A stretch of 64,000 bases of DNA from positions 5,289,843-5,353,842 of the forward strand of contig JAEMBT020000003.1 in the NCBI GenBank assembly GCA_018873245.2, given 5' to 3'. The notes under the pieces are model-generated. The model did no database searches and had not been told where the DNA came from. It was given only the letters and a program-made list of their open reading frames with translations. The stretch's first letter is position 1. Each line of letters begins with the position of its first letter. This stretch comes from Archegozetes longisetosus. Its lineage: Eukaryota; Arthropoda; Arachnida; Sarcoptiformes; Trhypochthoniidae. The translations under genes were made by a program, and so were the position numbers. Below are positions 43,373 to 56,284 of this stretch, piece by piece.

Positions 43373-43833
43373 CAATTATAAAAATTCTTACTATAAAAGT
43401 ATTATTTGATTATTGATTGTGTTTCAAACACATCGAGCAAGGAAATTATTACTAACTGATTCGAATTGTGATCAATCATAAGGTAACAAAAGAAAGTTTG
43501 GCCGAATACAGCCTCAAACTTAGCTTTTCGCGAAGACATCGCGACATCGCGAGCTCGACACAAGTCATTAAAAACTTAAAGATTTTGCAAACATTTGAAA
43601 TTGATCTAAATTGAACGCAAAAGGCACACATTATTATGACTATTGATAACTCGAGAAAATCCATCAGTGATCGAGAAGTAATAACTTTATCAAGACGTCT
43701 TCTCAGGTCACAAAAAAACCAATGTTTGCTGAAAACGCTCTCATCACAAGCTATTTGACGAATAACTGAAATTCGAGCAAAAGCAACAATTCTCTGAATT
43801 TGGAAGAATGCGAAAAGATTTTGAATTGTAGGT

Positions 43834-44481
43834 CAGTGGTGTTATTGCAATTTATTAACAACCAGTTGCCTTCAATCGCCAATTTTTCGTATGAAATCAT
43901 AGTTACTAGCTATCTAATTGATAATGTTTAAGATATACCTATTTCACTTAGTAATACAGTGTTTTTTCGATTGCTTTTAACGGAACAGCAAATAACTTTA
44001 ACGGCTCGACCGTCGCCCGCAAATAACTTTAACGTTTTGTCAAAACTAAATAACGCAATCAATTACTTTTGAGCAGTGCATCGAATTGCAAACATTTATG
44101 AGATTGTAAACACATTTTAAACCATTAAGTTATGGATGAGATTAATGTGGATATAGTTTTATTTTTATAATTCAGATTTGATTTGTATTTATATTTAGTT
44201 GAATTTGCAAATTTTGTAAACATTTAACAGTTATATATAAAAAGCATTTGCTGTTATTTAGTTTTGACAAAACGTTAAAGTTATTTGCCGTTCCGTTAAA
44301 AGCAATCGAAAAACACTGGAAGTGTTAAAATAATTTTTATCATTGGAAAGCTGAATATTTTAATAGAATATAATATTAATAAAGTGGCTCATTCAAATAA
44401 GCTAATAAAAGTCAAATTTAAATTATATTATTAACAACCGATTCGACCGAACTGGTGCGAACCAGTTGGATGACACCACTG
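43834..44481. mobile_element. Possible outer inverted-repeat element carrying a nested one
   Basis: CAGTGGTGT at 43834-43842 and its reverse complement ACACCACTG at 44473-44481 bound the element at 43957-44318. TTATTAACAACC also occurs as a direct repeat in both flanks. The terminal match is only nine bases and no target duplication is evident, so this may be chance or an old hAT-like element with a later insertion. Confidence 0.3.
43957..44318. mobile_element. Inverted-repeat transposon remnant with ~73 bp arms
   Basis: The left arm starts CAGTGTTTTTTCGATTGCTT and the right arm in reverse complement starts CAGTGTTTTTCGATTGCTTT. The match continues through AACGGAAC, GCAAATAACTTTAACG and TTTTGTCAAAACTAAATAAC. 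The left arm carries an extra 31 bp: a second copy of GCAAATAACTTTAACG preceded by the GC-rich spacer GCTCGACCGTCGCCC. It is 362 bp long and non-coding. No clear target-site duplication was seen. Confidence 0.8.
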
Positions 44482-44843
44482 AGAACAACTAATGCAAATG
44501 GATCGAAATATAGTTATCTTATATCGAAAAAGTTACTGTAACACAGGGGTTGCTCGACATATTAACCAATTTGCTTGAGTGCCTGAAGTGCAACTATAAT
44601 AGCTGTACTCGATCATCACTTTCTGCCTATGTATTGGTTGTGGTGATTGCTGCAATTTTTAAACTAGTTTTTAAGCTATTTATACAATCTGTATATTAAC
44701 TGTGAGTCAATCTTTGGTACACTAACTGCATTATGATTTGAAGGCATATCGATTGCCTTCAAACTACCTCGAACAAAGTTCTTAAGTTAGTTGAATGAGT
44801 AGTATTACGGTACCTGAATCTGGCATATGTTCTATTGTATGTA

Positions 44844-45576
44844 CAGTCTTTAACAAAAGTGTCTGACCCGGTTGTTGAGGGTTTTCAAGTAGTAAAAATC
44901 AGCGGGTTTTAATGAAATTTTTTTCTTTTGAATAGACTACATGTTGGGACCGACATCATGGTAGATTGGCGTTGAAATTCTTTGTAAGATAAGTGGATTA
45001 TTCAAGTAAATTCATCCAGAAGAATTACACGAAAACTTTTTAATTCTGATGAATAAGCACTGAACTATATAAGAGTGATTGAATACGTATATTTTTGTTT
45101 CTTTCAAATATTGTTTCACTTAGAACTACAGTCCAAATTAGTCGATTCATACAGAATCGCAATAAAACTTCTTTGTAAATATTTAAATTGTCTACGATTT
45201 GACGTTGAGGTCATGATTCAATCCTTTCAGATTAAAATGTTGTGACTTTTGAAAAATTACGTTTTTCAACTAACTAGGGTTGTGGTTCTTAGACAAACAA
45301 TATTTGAGTGAAACAAAATTACACGTATTCAATCGTTTTTATCTAGTTTGGTGTTTATTTATCAGACCAAAAAAGGTTCGTTAAAAAAAATTCTCGTCCA
45401 ATTTTTCTAGATGAATTTACTCGAATAATTCATCTATCTTTCAAGAAATTTCAACGCCAACTTGTTATGATTCAATCCTAATATGTTGTCTATTCAAAAA
45501 AAAAATCATTAAAATTCGTTGACTTTAATACTAGAAAACCCTCAAAAACCAGGTCAAACACTTTTGTCAAAGACCG
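44844..45576. mobile_element. Foldback / long-TIR Tc1-like element (733 bp)
   Basis: The left end reads CAGTCTTTAACAAAAGTGTC and the right end in reverse complement CGGTCTTTGACAAAAGTGTT, both continuing TGACC. Matching runs on through GAGGGTTTTC, TTGAATAGAC, TTGGCGTTGAAAT, GTAAATTCATC and GATTGAATACGT to CAAATATTGTTT, giving arms of roughly 300 bp around a ~130 bp centre. The arms are perhaps 80% identical by eye. The ACAAAAGT-type end and left-flanking TA suggest a non-autonomous Tc1/mariner relative; the right flank has lost the TA. Confidence 0.8.
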
Positions 45577-46736
45577 GACAGAGGATTATCAAAGTTTATT
45601 TGCCTCCTCTAAAATAAAACATTGAACAGTGCAAAAGCGCGCGTTTCTAATTGCTGCTATTGAATAATTGTTAATACATTATTATTCGTTCAAATACACG
45701 ATATGATTCAATTATCTTGATATCTGCCTAAGATATTTTCATCGCAAGTTTGGCGTGCGTTTAGAAAACTTCCCAAAGAAATCACTCCTATTTTAGAATA
45801 GGGAAAGATTAAGAATTCGTGACTTAAGGTTTCTCAAAGAGCAGTCATCTTAGGCATAAAGTGCATGAGATATGAGACAAAAACAAGTAGTTTAATGTTG
45901 AAAATTAAGCAAAGACTGCAATAGAGCGTAGGTCGTTCAAGTGTCGCTTATAAGAAATACTCCAATGAAGTGATTCAATGGGATCTGATTCCAATAAACT
46001 CGATTCTATCCTTTTAAATACAATAGTCTAAGACCAATTTTGAAGACTTATGTGTCAATTCATGATAAATGTGAGATTTACAGCTTAATATTTCTGTGTA
46101 CTTAACTTTCACATCCGATATCTTAAATTACCATCGATTATCTGAGTTATCATAAGAGCAAAAATGGAATAAGTTTGCGAAGATATTCATATAGAACCTT
46201 TTGATGAATTATTGTGGGGCATTAATTACTTTAACCAATTGAAATATAGAATCTTCAAAGATAAACTTTGACAATTTCGTAGCATTTTGGAAATTTTTAA
46301 TGCTATATCTAATAATAAATTGCATTAAGTCAGTCGAAGATCTTATCGATGAACGGAACAAATGATGTTAATTGAAACTTAGATCACATTGAGTATATAA
46401 AAAAATATTAGTAAAGAGCGCGTGCAAAATTACGGCAGGGTTAGACGCGAGGCAAGTAAACTTTGGTAACCTGTAAATTTGGACCAACTTTTAAACTTAT
46501 ATCTGAACACGTCGAACACTGTTATGCTCGGAGAAAAACTCACACAAAGTCCAGTTGCTCATATTTTTAAATTAATGAATGAAAACAAAACATATTTTAC
46601 GAAGAATTGATGTAATTAATAGATAAATAATTTTATCTAAACTAATTGCTAATAGTGGCATGTTGTCCATAGCTATGAGTCTGAGAGTTTTTGTTACGCA
46701 ACAACAGGCTTTAGAAATAGCTTTCTGGCAATTTCT

Positions 46737-46835
46737 TCATTTTTCTTTTAATTTTTCGATCAATTGTTCAACAAATCCAGCTTCAAGTGATGGATGCGCT
46801 AAAATATAAATCACTATCGCAACCACTTGAACCAT
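46737..46835 (-). CDS. Small ORF, putative 32-residue membrane-anchored peptide
   Basis: ATG at 46835 and TGA at 46739-46737. The peptide is MVQVVAIVIYILAHPS followed by LEAGFVEQLIEKLKEK: a short hydrophobic segment at residues 2-13, then a charged amphipathic helix. The composition of the tail looks like coding sequence, unlike the surrounding AT-rich DNA. An alternative reading is that residues from AHPS onward are the last exon of a larger gene, because a TATTTTAG acceptor lies exactly before them; I could not find the partner exon. No family was recognised. Confidence 0.3.
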   Translation of the reverse strand: MVQVVAIVIYILAHPSLEAGFVEQLIEKLKEK

Positions 46836-48371
46836 CAAATTTCAATAACTTTTGTTAAGTTTATCAATGTGTTGTTAGTGAGGGCTTAAATGCACCATTC
46901 TTAACTTATTTAAACACTTCGTTTTTTAACTTAGATTACTTTTGAACTTTCTTAACTCTGAATTTAACTAAATAACTTTTAGCAGTTTTATCGCAAACAT
47001 TTAGTTCCTCTCTTAATTTTACGCAACTTTTACAAATTGTGTTAACATTTTGTCCAACTTACTCTTCCATTTCTGTTTCAAGTTATTAGGCTTTCGGTCA
47101 CTACGGTCACTATCAGGTTTGCTTTCGAGTCATTTGTTACTTTCTGTTCAAATCGTTATGTGATACAGTTGTTGGACCACTTTGTCTTTTAAAAAGTTGA
47201 CAGCGTTTGGTTTTACCCTATCTATGTTTTTTTAATAAAAACTTGCAATCAACATCTTACTGTTGTTTTCAATTAACGTTTGCATATTTACTGAATATAC
47301 TAATTTATGCAAACGATATTCAGCTCTAAAAACTACTTTAACTACGCAATTGGTTCAAGTGCTCAGAAATTTTGGAAAACAATCTATACGTGTGTTACTG
47401 CAGGTTAATTTTGTGCGCATTTTTTCTCTGAGCATATGTGTTTCGAGTTCCAGGCATATTATTCGTAAGTTATATATAATTTGACTTTGTATTCAGATTT
47501 TCATGATTTTAAATAAATATTTGCTTTAGTTCTCGAATTAATGCTGACTCAAAGTCTAGTTATAGTTATAAACAATCGTATAGCTGAGTTGAGTTTTGAT
47601 CACTTTTCTAGATTCAAATGTGATGCAAAAGCAGCAAAAGTGAGAAAAACTGAAAGTTTGAGTAGAGCACAAAATGCTAATCAAATCTATTGATGTTTAT
47701 TTGGCTTATATTTGAATCTTATAATTGACAAAATAATAAATGCTAATGACTGTAACATATAATAGATTGTTGAAGATTAAAGTGAACTCTAAATAAGGAA
47801 AAGTGTGTTTCAACAGCAAATAACGTGTTATCAACGAATAAGTGTCAACAAACTGCTCAAAAGTATAATATAGTAATGATTTAGAATAATTTATATTAAA
47901 TATTAGTTTGCATACTGTAAGTTAGCTATAAAACAGTGTACAGTATATAAAGGTAATGAAAAAATGCCCAAACAATCGATGTGTAGGCACAGCACATACA
48001 TTAGAAAAGCGGTTACAATAACTTCAATCAATGCTTTTTCAATATAATTCAATTCAATCCTATCTACATAAATAACTTTTCTTACTTTATACTATATATA
48101 AGTTATGTAATAAGTATTTATATAATTTATATAATATTTATAGTTATCTAATCTCTAATAAAGCTGCTTATCATCAAATATGAGTTAAAGACTCAACTCA
48201 TTCAACATCTTATGTCATGTAACATAAGATTTACATAAGATTTTAAATAAATATACATTAATACAAAGCCTTTAATGTATTTTATACAATAATAAAGATA
48301 TATCACCAGTGCTTTTATCGAGCGACTAAACTGTCACTAAAGAACCCTTCGCTAATTGAAGCTCATTCTAA

Positions 48372-51300
48372 TCATTCGATAGTTTGAGTACTTGTAACTA
48401 CACCTAAAACGGCAGATGAAGAACTGCTTAAAGTAATGTCATTACTTTGTCGGTCCAATTCTAGCATTGCCTCTTGTATAGCATGTTCCAGACCGGAGTT
48501 CATTCTTTTACCGCTGGAAGTAAAAATCACTTAATTTTAGCCAAAGATTAGTTCACAAAAATCTATGAGTCAATACCTTCGATGCCTTTTCCTGGCGCAA
48601 TGATGCTCTTCTAGACCTTCAGACAAAGTTTTCAAATTTTCAGGTTCTACTTGAGTGAAAGTGTGGTCACCAAACCATTTAACTATTAACTAATGAGAAA
48701 CACGTTTCATGTAATAAGCACTCGATTGATATTAATTGAAATGTTATAATAAAGAATGAGTTTTCTTACTTTTCCTTCTTCTCTCTTAATAGAAACTCCA
48801 ATGAGTTCCTCATCGCCAACAAGTTTTCCGGGCCAGAAGCGGACGTCACCCATTTGTCCCCAAACAAGATCTCCAATATTGAAAGTTCTGGGCTGTGGCG
48901 GCAAGGGAGGCGACTGAGGAGATTCATCATCAGAATTGTCATTTCCGTAATACACAGACAACTCTTTACGTAACCTCTTAAGGCGTTTCAAACTTCTTTG
49001 TCGAGAAGAGTCAACCACTTGTTGACTGTCAGGTTCCTCACAGTTTCCACACAACAGAGTTCCTGTTGGCTCAGACTCAACACCGGAATCACTTCCTGCC
49101 CCATTAAAGCATTCACTACTGGGAGACGAGTGCTCTGACGATACATCACTGATTGGGTTTTCATCATTATTACTTTCAATCTGAATGTCTTGCAGAACGG
49201 GCTCATTATCACCGGTTAATGAAACGCTATTAAACGATTCATTGCATTCATTATCTGACTGTAGAGTTTGGATATTAGAACTTTCACAAAAATTGTTCAC
49301 CAGGTTTTCGCAGTCTGTTTGCGACTCGCTTTGAACTGCAACACTTCTAATCGATTCTGTTTGACTTGAATCAACGGTACAATCACTTTCATCGGTTTGT
49401 GAGATTGTTTGTAAGTTTGTTTGAGAGTCCGTTTGAGAGTCTGTTTGAGAGTTCGTTTGAGAATTTGTAGTTTGTAATTGTTGTTGTTGCTTCTCCTGAT
49501 TAATTAGCTCTTTCTGTTTCTTTTCATTATCCGCTGCTTGCTTCAATATTGAAGCCACAGTTGGTGGATGTGATCGATTTGTTCTGTTATATTCCTTGCG
49601 CTTTCGAGTTCGAGTGAATTGTTTACCAGTTTCTGGAATACAGTTGCGTTGAGGCAATGAAATAGCGTTCGCGATTCCGATGGCATTCTGAAAGGCATTG
49701 GGGAGAGCTGTTAAACTGGTAGCAGTTGCGATATGTGGAAACATAGCGGCTGTTTGCTGTGCCATCGCATGATTGATAACCACTGAGTGTTCGTGAGATG
49801 GCATTAACTGAGGTATTAATAAAGTAGCACTTGGAACATCTGGAGCAGGCGTTTGCTGCAGTACAGTCACTGTATTCGCCGATATTTGAGTCAATGGCAC
49901 AGAGTTTATAAACTGAAGTACTTGTGGAGCACCCGACGGGTTACCAGAATTGATCATTTGAGGCGCAACACCAACTGCTGGAATCACATCAGTCACTGAA
50001 GTGGTAACAGTTGTCACGTTAGGAACAGAGAGCGGAGGCATTGGCGGATTCTGCGGAAGTATTGATATATTGTTTTGTGTTTGATGTTGAGGGTGATCAT
50101 GAGATGCGTGTAATCCTGAATGAGGATATGTTGGATTCAAGTTAATAGCAGTCGACGATAATGGACTTGCGTTGAAAGCAATGGCACCGGAGTTGGCAGA
50201 GTTTGGAGACGACAGACTGTGACTTGAATGCAATGGGATATAAGACTGTATATTAGTTATAGTTGTCTGAACGCTATTTGGATTACATCCTGAATCTGAG
50301 TGATTGAAATGATGACTATATGTGTCAGAAGTGAATGCTTGTGAATGTGATGATTGTATCAGATTTACGTTTCCGTTTTCGTATGAAATCACTTGTCCGT
50401 AATTTGTTGTGCTCTGTGGAGCTAAGTATATCGAAGTCTTGTTATCATTTTGCTGAACCGATAACTGCGTTGAATCACATGATGAAAACGAATAAACGGA
50501 CGCAGTGTTACCGCTATTGTTATACAGACAGAACGAGTTGGCCTGTTGACCAATATGTTCTCCACCAGTCGAGCGTATTTGTAGTGCCAACGGATGTGTC
50601 TCTGCGTTTCTGATTGCGTTCGCATTTGGAGTAGAAATCGGTACTGGATAATGACAACTATTGTCACAATTCGGTGTCTGTTGTATGTATTGCTGTTGTG
50701 GTACTATATTAGTTTGAGTTGGATGCTCATTAGGATTATGGTATTGGTTGATATGAGAAACCAGATTAGGGCTATTATGAGGCGACGAACAATGAATCGT
50801 AGTTTCAGTCAGTTTCTCAACGTTTTGGTTGGTATGTATTACAGAAACTGCGTCTACAATGTGTTCACTCGAATATTTGGTTACTGTTATCTGAGACGGG
50901 TTTGTATTTTGGTTACCAACACTTGAAAGAGTTATGCAATCGCTTTGTTGTGCGCATACGTTGTCTCTATTCTGGAAGTGCTGCTGTTGAACAGCATAGT
51001 TATAATCGCGTTCGTAGAGAGAAGTCTCTGACTGGTTCTGTTTGTCATGCTCTTCATGTAGCTTTTGTTGAAATCTGATTTGTTGTTGTTGTTGTTGTTG
51101 TTGCTGCTGTTGTTGGTGTTGGTGTTGTTCAGCAATCAGTGCAGCACTTTGTGAACTGTGCTCTTTATAAGTGGCTAATGCTATGATTTTTCTCTTATGA
51201 TTACATAATTTGTTTTCATTATTATTTTTGGCCTCTTCTATACTATAAGGTTTTGATTGAACGGAAGCGTCAAAGTTGAAAGTGCGACCGATGACGAGCG

Positions 51301-51748
51301 GACACTCGAGTCCGCACTTGCACGTGCCCTCACTTTCCAAATACTTTGCGATCTCATTTGGTGAAGTGAAGCAACAATTGGTTGGGCTGTAATAAACAAT
51401 CCTTCCGTCTACCAGTTCTCGCTTCCAACCAAATGGTACTGTGATTACTGTTGGATTTGTTGACCCAATCGAACATATTGATGATATTGAAGGCACACAA
51501 TTGGATGACACCATCTGTTGATTGGCTTTAAGTGATTGAACCGATTGATTGCCAGCAATGGAGACATTGTTGTTGCCATAGTTGGTCACATCAATGCCAA
51601 TATCACTGCAATTAAGTGTTGTTATTGCGATCTCATTGCTGTTTATGTAATGAGATTGCGAACAATAATACGTATTGTTATTGTTTGATGTGTTGTTAGT
51701 TGGGTTGCAGTTTTGATGATTACGGCTCAATGTCACAGAACTTGTCAT
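48372..51748 (-). CDS. MBD5/6-type methyl-CpG-binding-domain and PWWP protein
   Basis: Exons 48770-51748, 48577-48689 and 48372-48513 give 1,077 residues. The MBD-like domain lies at about 101-160 (VPFGWKRELVDGRIVYYSP, then GTCKCGLECPLVIGRTFNFD), which is the MBD5/MBD6 (Drosophila six-banded) subtype rather than MeCP2. A long disordered middle is rich in Gln, Ser, Asn, Thr, with a polyQ run and a short QTxS repeat. The PWWP domain (about 955-1025: IGDLVWGQMGDVRFWPGKLV, then WFGDHTFTQVEPENLKTLSE) is split over exons 1-2. MBD5/6 associate with the PR-DUB deubiquitinase complex and may not bind methyl-CpG; this is family knowledge. The acceptor CATTAG of exon 2 is chosen over a closer TAG because only it preserves phase. 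Confidence 0.93.
51079..51117 (-). repeat. Polyglutamine-encoding run in the MBD gene
   Basis: A CAA/CAG run on the minus strand codes for about twelve consecutive Gln, preceded by a HQHQ stretch, in the disordered part of the MBD5/6-type protein. Confidence 0.75.
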
Positions 51749-53061
<1,313 letters not shown>

Positions 53062-53602
53062 AATATGGCATTGAATTCAATAGCAATGGATTAGTAAAAC
53101 TGATTATTCATTTATTTTAAATTTTACTTTGAAAATAAAAAAATGTTGTAAACAACTTTTGAGACTTATTTAATGTCAAATATCCTTTATATTTTCAATT
53201 AAATGAATTTCAAGATTACAGAATGTGGTAAAATGTTATACCTTTTGAATAATATTGAATTTGGTTGATCGAAAACTGCATTAATTTGTTTCTATTCTCT
53301 ACAATATTAAGTGAAATAATGGTCAAGTGAATAGATGGATGATAACAACTTAATTGAACACACTGTCAGAGAATAAATGTTAACTTGAGTTGGGGTAAAT
53401 TTTTTTATTGAGAATGTTTCGCTAACGCATCGTTCAGTGACAATAACTTTTAAACATAAGTACAATATGTAAAAATCATAATTGAAATTAAAACAAATTG
53501 TTTCCCTAAATCATTTGAAAATAAAATATAGAAAGAGTAAAACTACATCTGATAGGAATGATTGAAAACAGTTAGATAAACCAAGTCTAAATACGATTAT
53601 TC
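53062..53602. other. Convergent 3' region SEC61G / MPDU1
   Basis: 541 bp of AT-rich DNA. A plus-strand AATAAA at 53134-53139 would serve SEC61G and a minus-strand AATAAA (TTTATT at 53404-53409) would serve MPDU1. Confidence 0.55.
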
Positions 53603-54355
53603 CTAGAGTTTCTTTTTGGCTGCAATTCTCATAAATTCATTAGTTTTGTTCCAATAGAACATAACCTGAGCGACAATCACAAAGTTAGCAAAAGAAGCAC
53701 AACCGAACGTCATGATGACCAGTTTGTCACCGGTTTCTTGAACTGATGTGAATATTCTGACGACTGCTCCTAAGAATAGTAGCCATGCAGTGATGGCGGA
53801 GAGTTGTCCGGTATGGCCGTTCTTATAGTTGGTAAAGGCTTGAATTAATTTACCGAATATAACAAGCGGCAAATTAATTGCTTGTAATGACCACAATATA
53901 TTGAGTGGAGTCAAGCCACTCATCAATACATAAGTTAGTGCAGTATAAACCATAATAAATAGAAATGAAGATGACTTGTTACTGTCGTAGTAGAGTATAA
54001 GAAACCCGATACAGGCGGTCACTAGCATTAGGAACAGTGATTCTCCCCATGCACTGAATGGAAATCCATTGGCCAAAGAATATGCTGCCGCAAATGTCAT
54101 AGCCATGAGCTCGAGAACAACACCAATAATGCTAATTCCTGTGCCACTTCTACCACCAATGATTTTGATGACTTGAGGCAACTTGACCAGAGTTGATCCC
54201 AATATGATTCCATAGCCCAATGTTTTACTTATTATAGTTTTCAAACATTGTTGCTCAATGTTGAAAATGTCTAAATCGACTAAAATTTGATGACAACACT
54301 GAGTCGGATATAATAGTGAACACAAGTCAACTAATTGTGATTCACTATTGTTCAT
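53603..54355 (-). CDS. MPDU1: Mannose-P-dolichol utilization defect 1 protein
   Basis: A single exon encoding 250 residues, matching the family length (human 247). It is a PQ-loop ER membrane protein needed for use of dolichol-phosphate-mannose and -glucose in N-glycan and GPI assembly. The first PQ loop is LGYGIILGSTLVKLPQVIKI, the second is NYKNGHTGQLSAITAWLLF. Other conserved pieces are FPFSAWGESLFLML, SGLTPLNIL and RIFTSVQETGD. About seven hydrophobic membrane segments can be seen. The last four residues (KKKL) fit a dilysine ER-retrieval signal. Unlike most neighbours it has no intron. ATG at 54355 aligns with the usual N-terminus. Confidence 0.96.
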   Translation of the reverse strand: MNNSESQLVDLCSLLYPTQCCHQILVDLDIFNIEQQCLKTIISKTLGYGIILGSTLVKLPQVIKIIGGRSGTGISIIGVVLELMAMTFAAAYSLANGFPFSAWGESLFLMLVTACIGFLILYYDSNKSSSFLFIMVYTALTYVLMSGLTPLNILWSLQAINLPLVIFGKLIQAFTNYKNGHTGQLSAITAWLLFLGAVVRIFTSVQETGDKLVIMTFGCASFANFVIVAQVMFYWNKTNEFMRIAAKKKL

Positions 54356-56284
54356 TTTTGTCTGATTTGCAACTTTTTCAACTGTATTCTTACGCCTAAT
54401 ATCCGATAATATTAAAGCTATCTATGAATCGTTTTTGGTGCAATGACAAATGTTCGCTCAATTCGCTTAGAATGAGATAAGTTGAAAATGAGTTATCTTA
54501 GCAATCAGTTTTATATCTTCAATACTTTCTTTGATTAATTTCTTAAATCTCTTAAACTTTACCTAAAATTCTAATTAATAACCAAATTAATTAACTTGCA
54601 ATTGTTAAATTGAAATTGAAATTTCAAAAATATACTATAAAATAATTTGAATATTGAGGAAATATTTTTAGTAAAATAAAGTTAAGGCATTTAAATCTCT
54701 CTGCTAGCATTTAAAATTAGCTGAAAACGTAGATATAATGATCGAATGCTGTCACCTGTTGTTATAGGTTACAAGTTAGCTCAGTTAAACATTTGCAACA
54801 CATTCTTTCCTAATTGAATGACTATTACGCCTTACTGCGAATAGAATGGGTCATATACTCAACAAAATCAAGTCAACAAGTTTTATGTATTGACCGCTCG
54901 GAGCGTACGCTCAAGTATATCTACGCTTTGAGATCACTTTAACTGTGCTTCTTATTCATAGGCTGAATCATAAATCAAAACGTTAACTCAAGGATGAGTT
55001 TTAAAATAGAGATGTCAACTGTCAAGTATATGATATGATATTCTCATAAAATTGTCCGCAATTTATCTCCGAGTTTAGCTCTATTAAATCTCATTGAATG
55101 CTTCAAAGAAATACTGATTAAATGAAAATCGATAAGAAAATTATTTGGTTGCAAGACTAAAGAAGATATGAACTGTAGTTTTAAGTGTTTATTCTTTAGA
55201 ATTTATAATTACAATAGGGAATGAAAACTTTAAGTTTTGGGACCTTAGTCAAAATTGTATTTATGACTTGAATGAGTAACATTCTAAGCAGACTATTATT
55301 TTTCAGTAAAAAAATAGTATAAATCAAGATACGAGCATCAATGTTTGATTTTCTAAATAAATAAATTACAGTCGATTGTCACTCAAACAAAAGCATATAA
55401 ATAGGAATGTTCGTAGTTTTCAGCGACCATTAGTGAGCCGTGGAGTCAAAACATTTAATGCCAATTCTAGTAAGAATCATGTGGTGAGTATTGTGCAAGT
55501 AGGGTACGACTCGAAAAAGTTTGCAAAGCACTCTTGTGAAAGTACTGCAATAACTGACTGCCCTGTAAAGTGATTTGCCTTAAAATGTAAGTAGATATTG
55601 ACACCTCTACACCAGTATCTAACAGTAATACTTCCTATAATACGTCATCTCCTTTACTAGTATGTGATAATGTGATGGACGACACTCTCCGGCAAATCAA
55701 TGCACGAGTGAATAGATTGAAATTTATTTAATTTTATTAAATCAGTTCATATTATGGTAAGTGTTTGCTTATTTTTAATTCAATTGATCGTTTATTTAGC
55801 GTAAATTTTGATTGAAGTAGTTTTGGGCAGATACGAGTGAATGGCGAATAGAATAAAATAATAGGTCATTGTTTTGTGTAGTCTTTAATACAATTAAATG
55901 AATGCCTATTTGCACACTTTTCAGGCAATCCCTCACTCATTCGTATGATTCTCTACTTTATACTTCAATTTCACTCAAATCCTATTCATTGATCAATGCT
56001 TTTGATTACAGTCGAAATCATTAGAACAATTATTTGAGCATCAACTCAGTTATTACTAGAATTTAGTGAGATTTTTGTTAAATAATTAATTTATTTATTA
56101 ATAATAGGTTTCAAAATGGATGAGAAAATAGTATTGAATGTGAGATTTGGACCATTTAATGATATCTTGAACTATAATTCAATATATTTTGATTAAACTT
56201 GTATTAAGACTCGTTGAATCGTTTGACACTTTTCTAAAAGTGTTTGGAATTGAATAAGTCATAGAGAAAGAAGTGAATCAAGTG
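54356..56284. promoter_or_regulatory. Divergent intergenic region MPDU1 / R3H-domain gene
   Basis: About 1.9 kb. The right half probably contains leader exons of the R3H gene. At 55754-55756 an ATG is followed directly by a consensus donor GTAAGT, and a CATGTG/GTGAGT junction near 55484 also looks like a donor. No other gene was recognised; an open frame at 55376-55573 lacks an ATG and family resemblance. Confidence 0.4.

Larger units (their letters stand above)
42687..48371. other. 5.7 kb intergenic region rich in transposon remnants
   Basis: Separates the ATIC start from the MBD-gene stop (both minus-strand genes). It contains four inverted-repeat structures (43270-43372, 43834-44481, 43957-44318, 44844-45576) and one small ORF (46737-46835), each listed separately. 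From about 47500 to 48371 it probably includes the 3' untranslated region of the MBD gene. No transposase coding sequence was recognised. Confidence 0.65.

Noticed and set aside
43520-43560. TCGCGA-rich cluster (ATCGCGACATCGCGAGC) considered as an origin or protein-binding array
   Set aside because: Only two or three partial copies are present and no function can be tied to it.
55376-55573. 65-codon frame upstream of the R3H gene
   Set aside because: No ATG start; more likely part of an untranslated leader exon than a separate gene.
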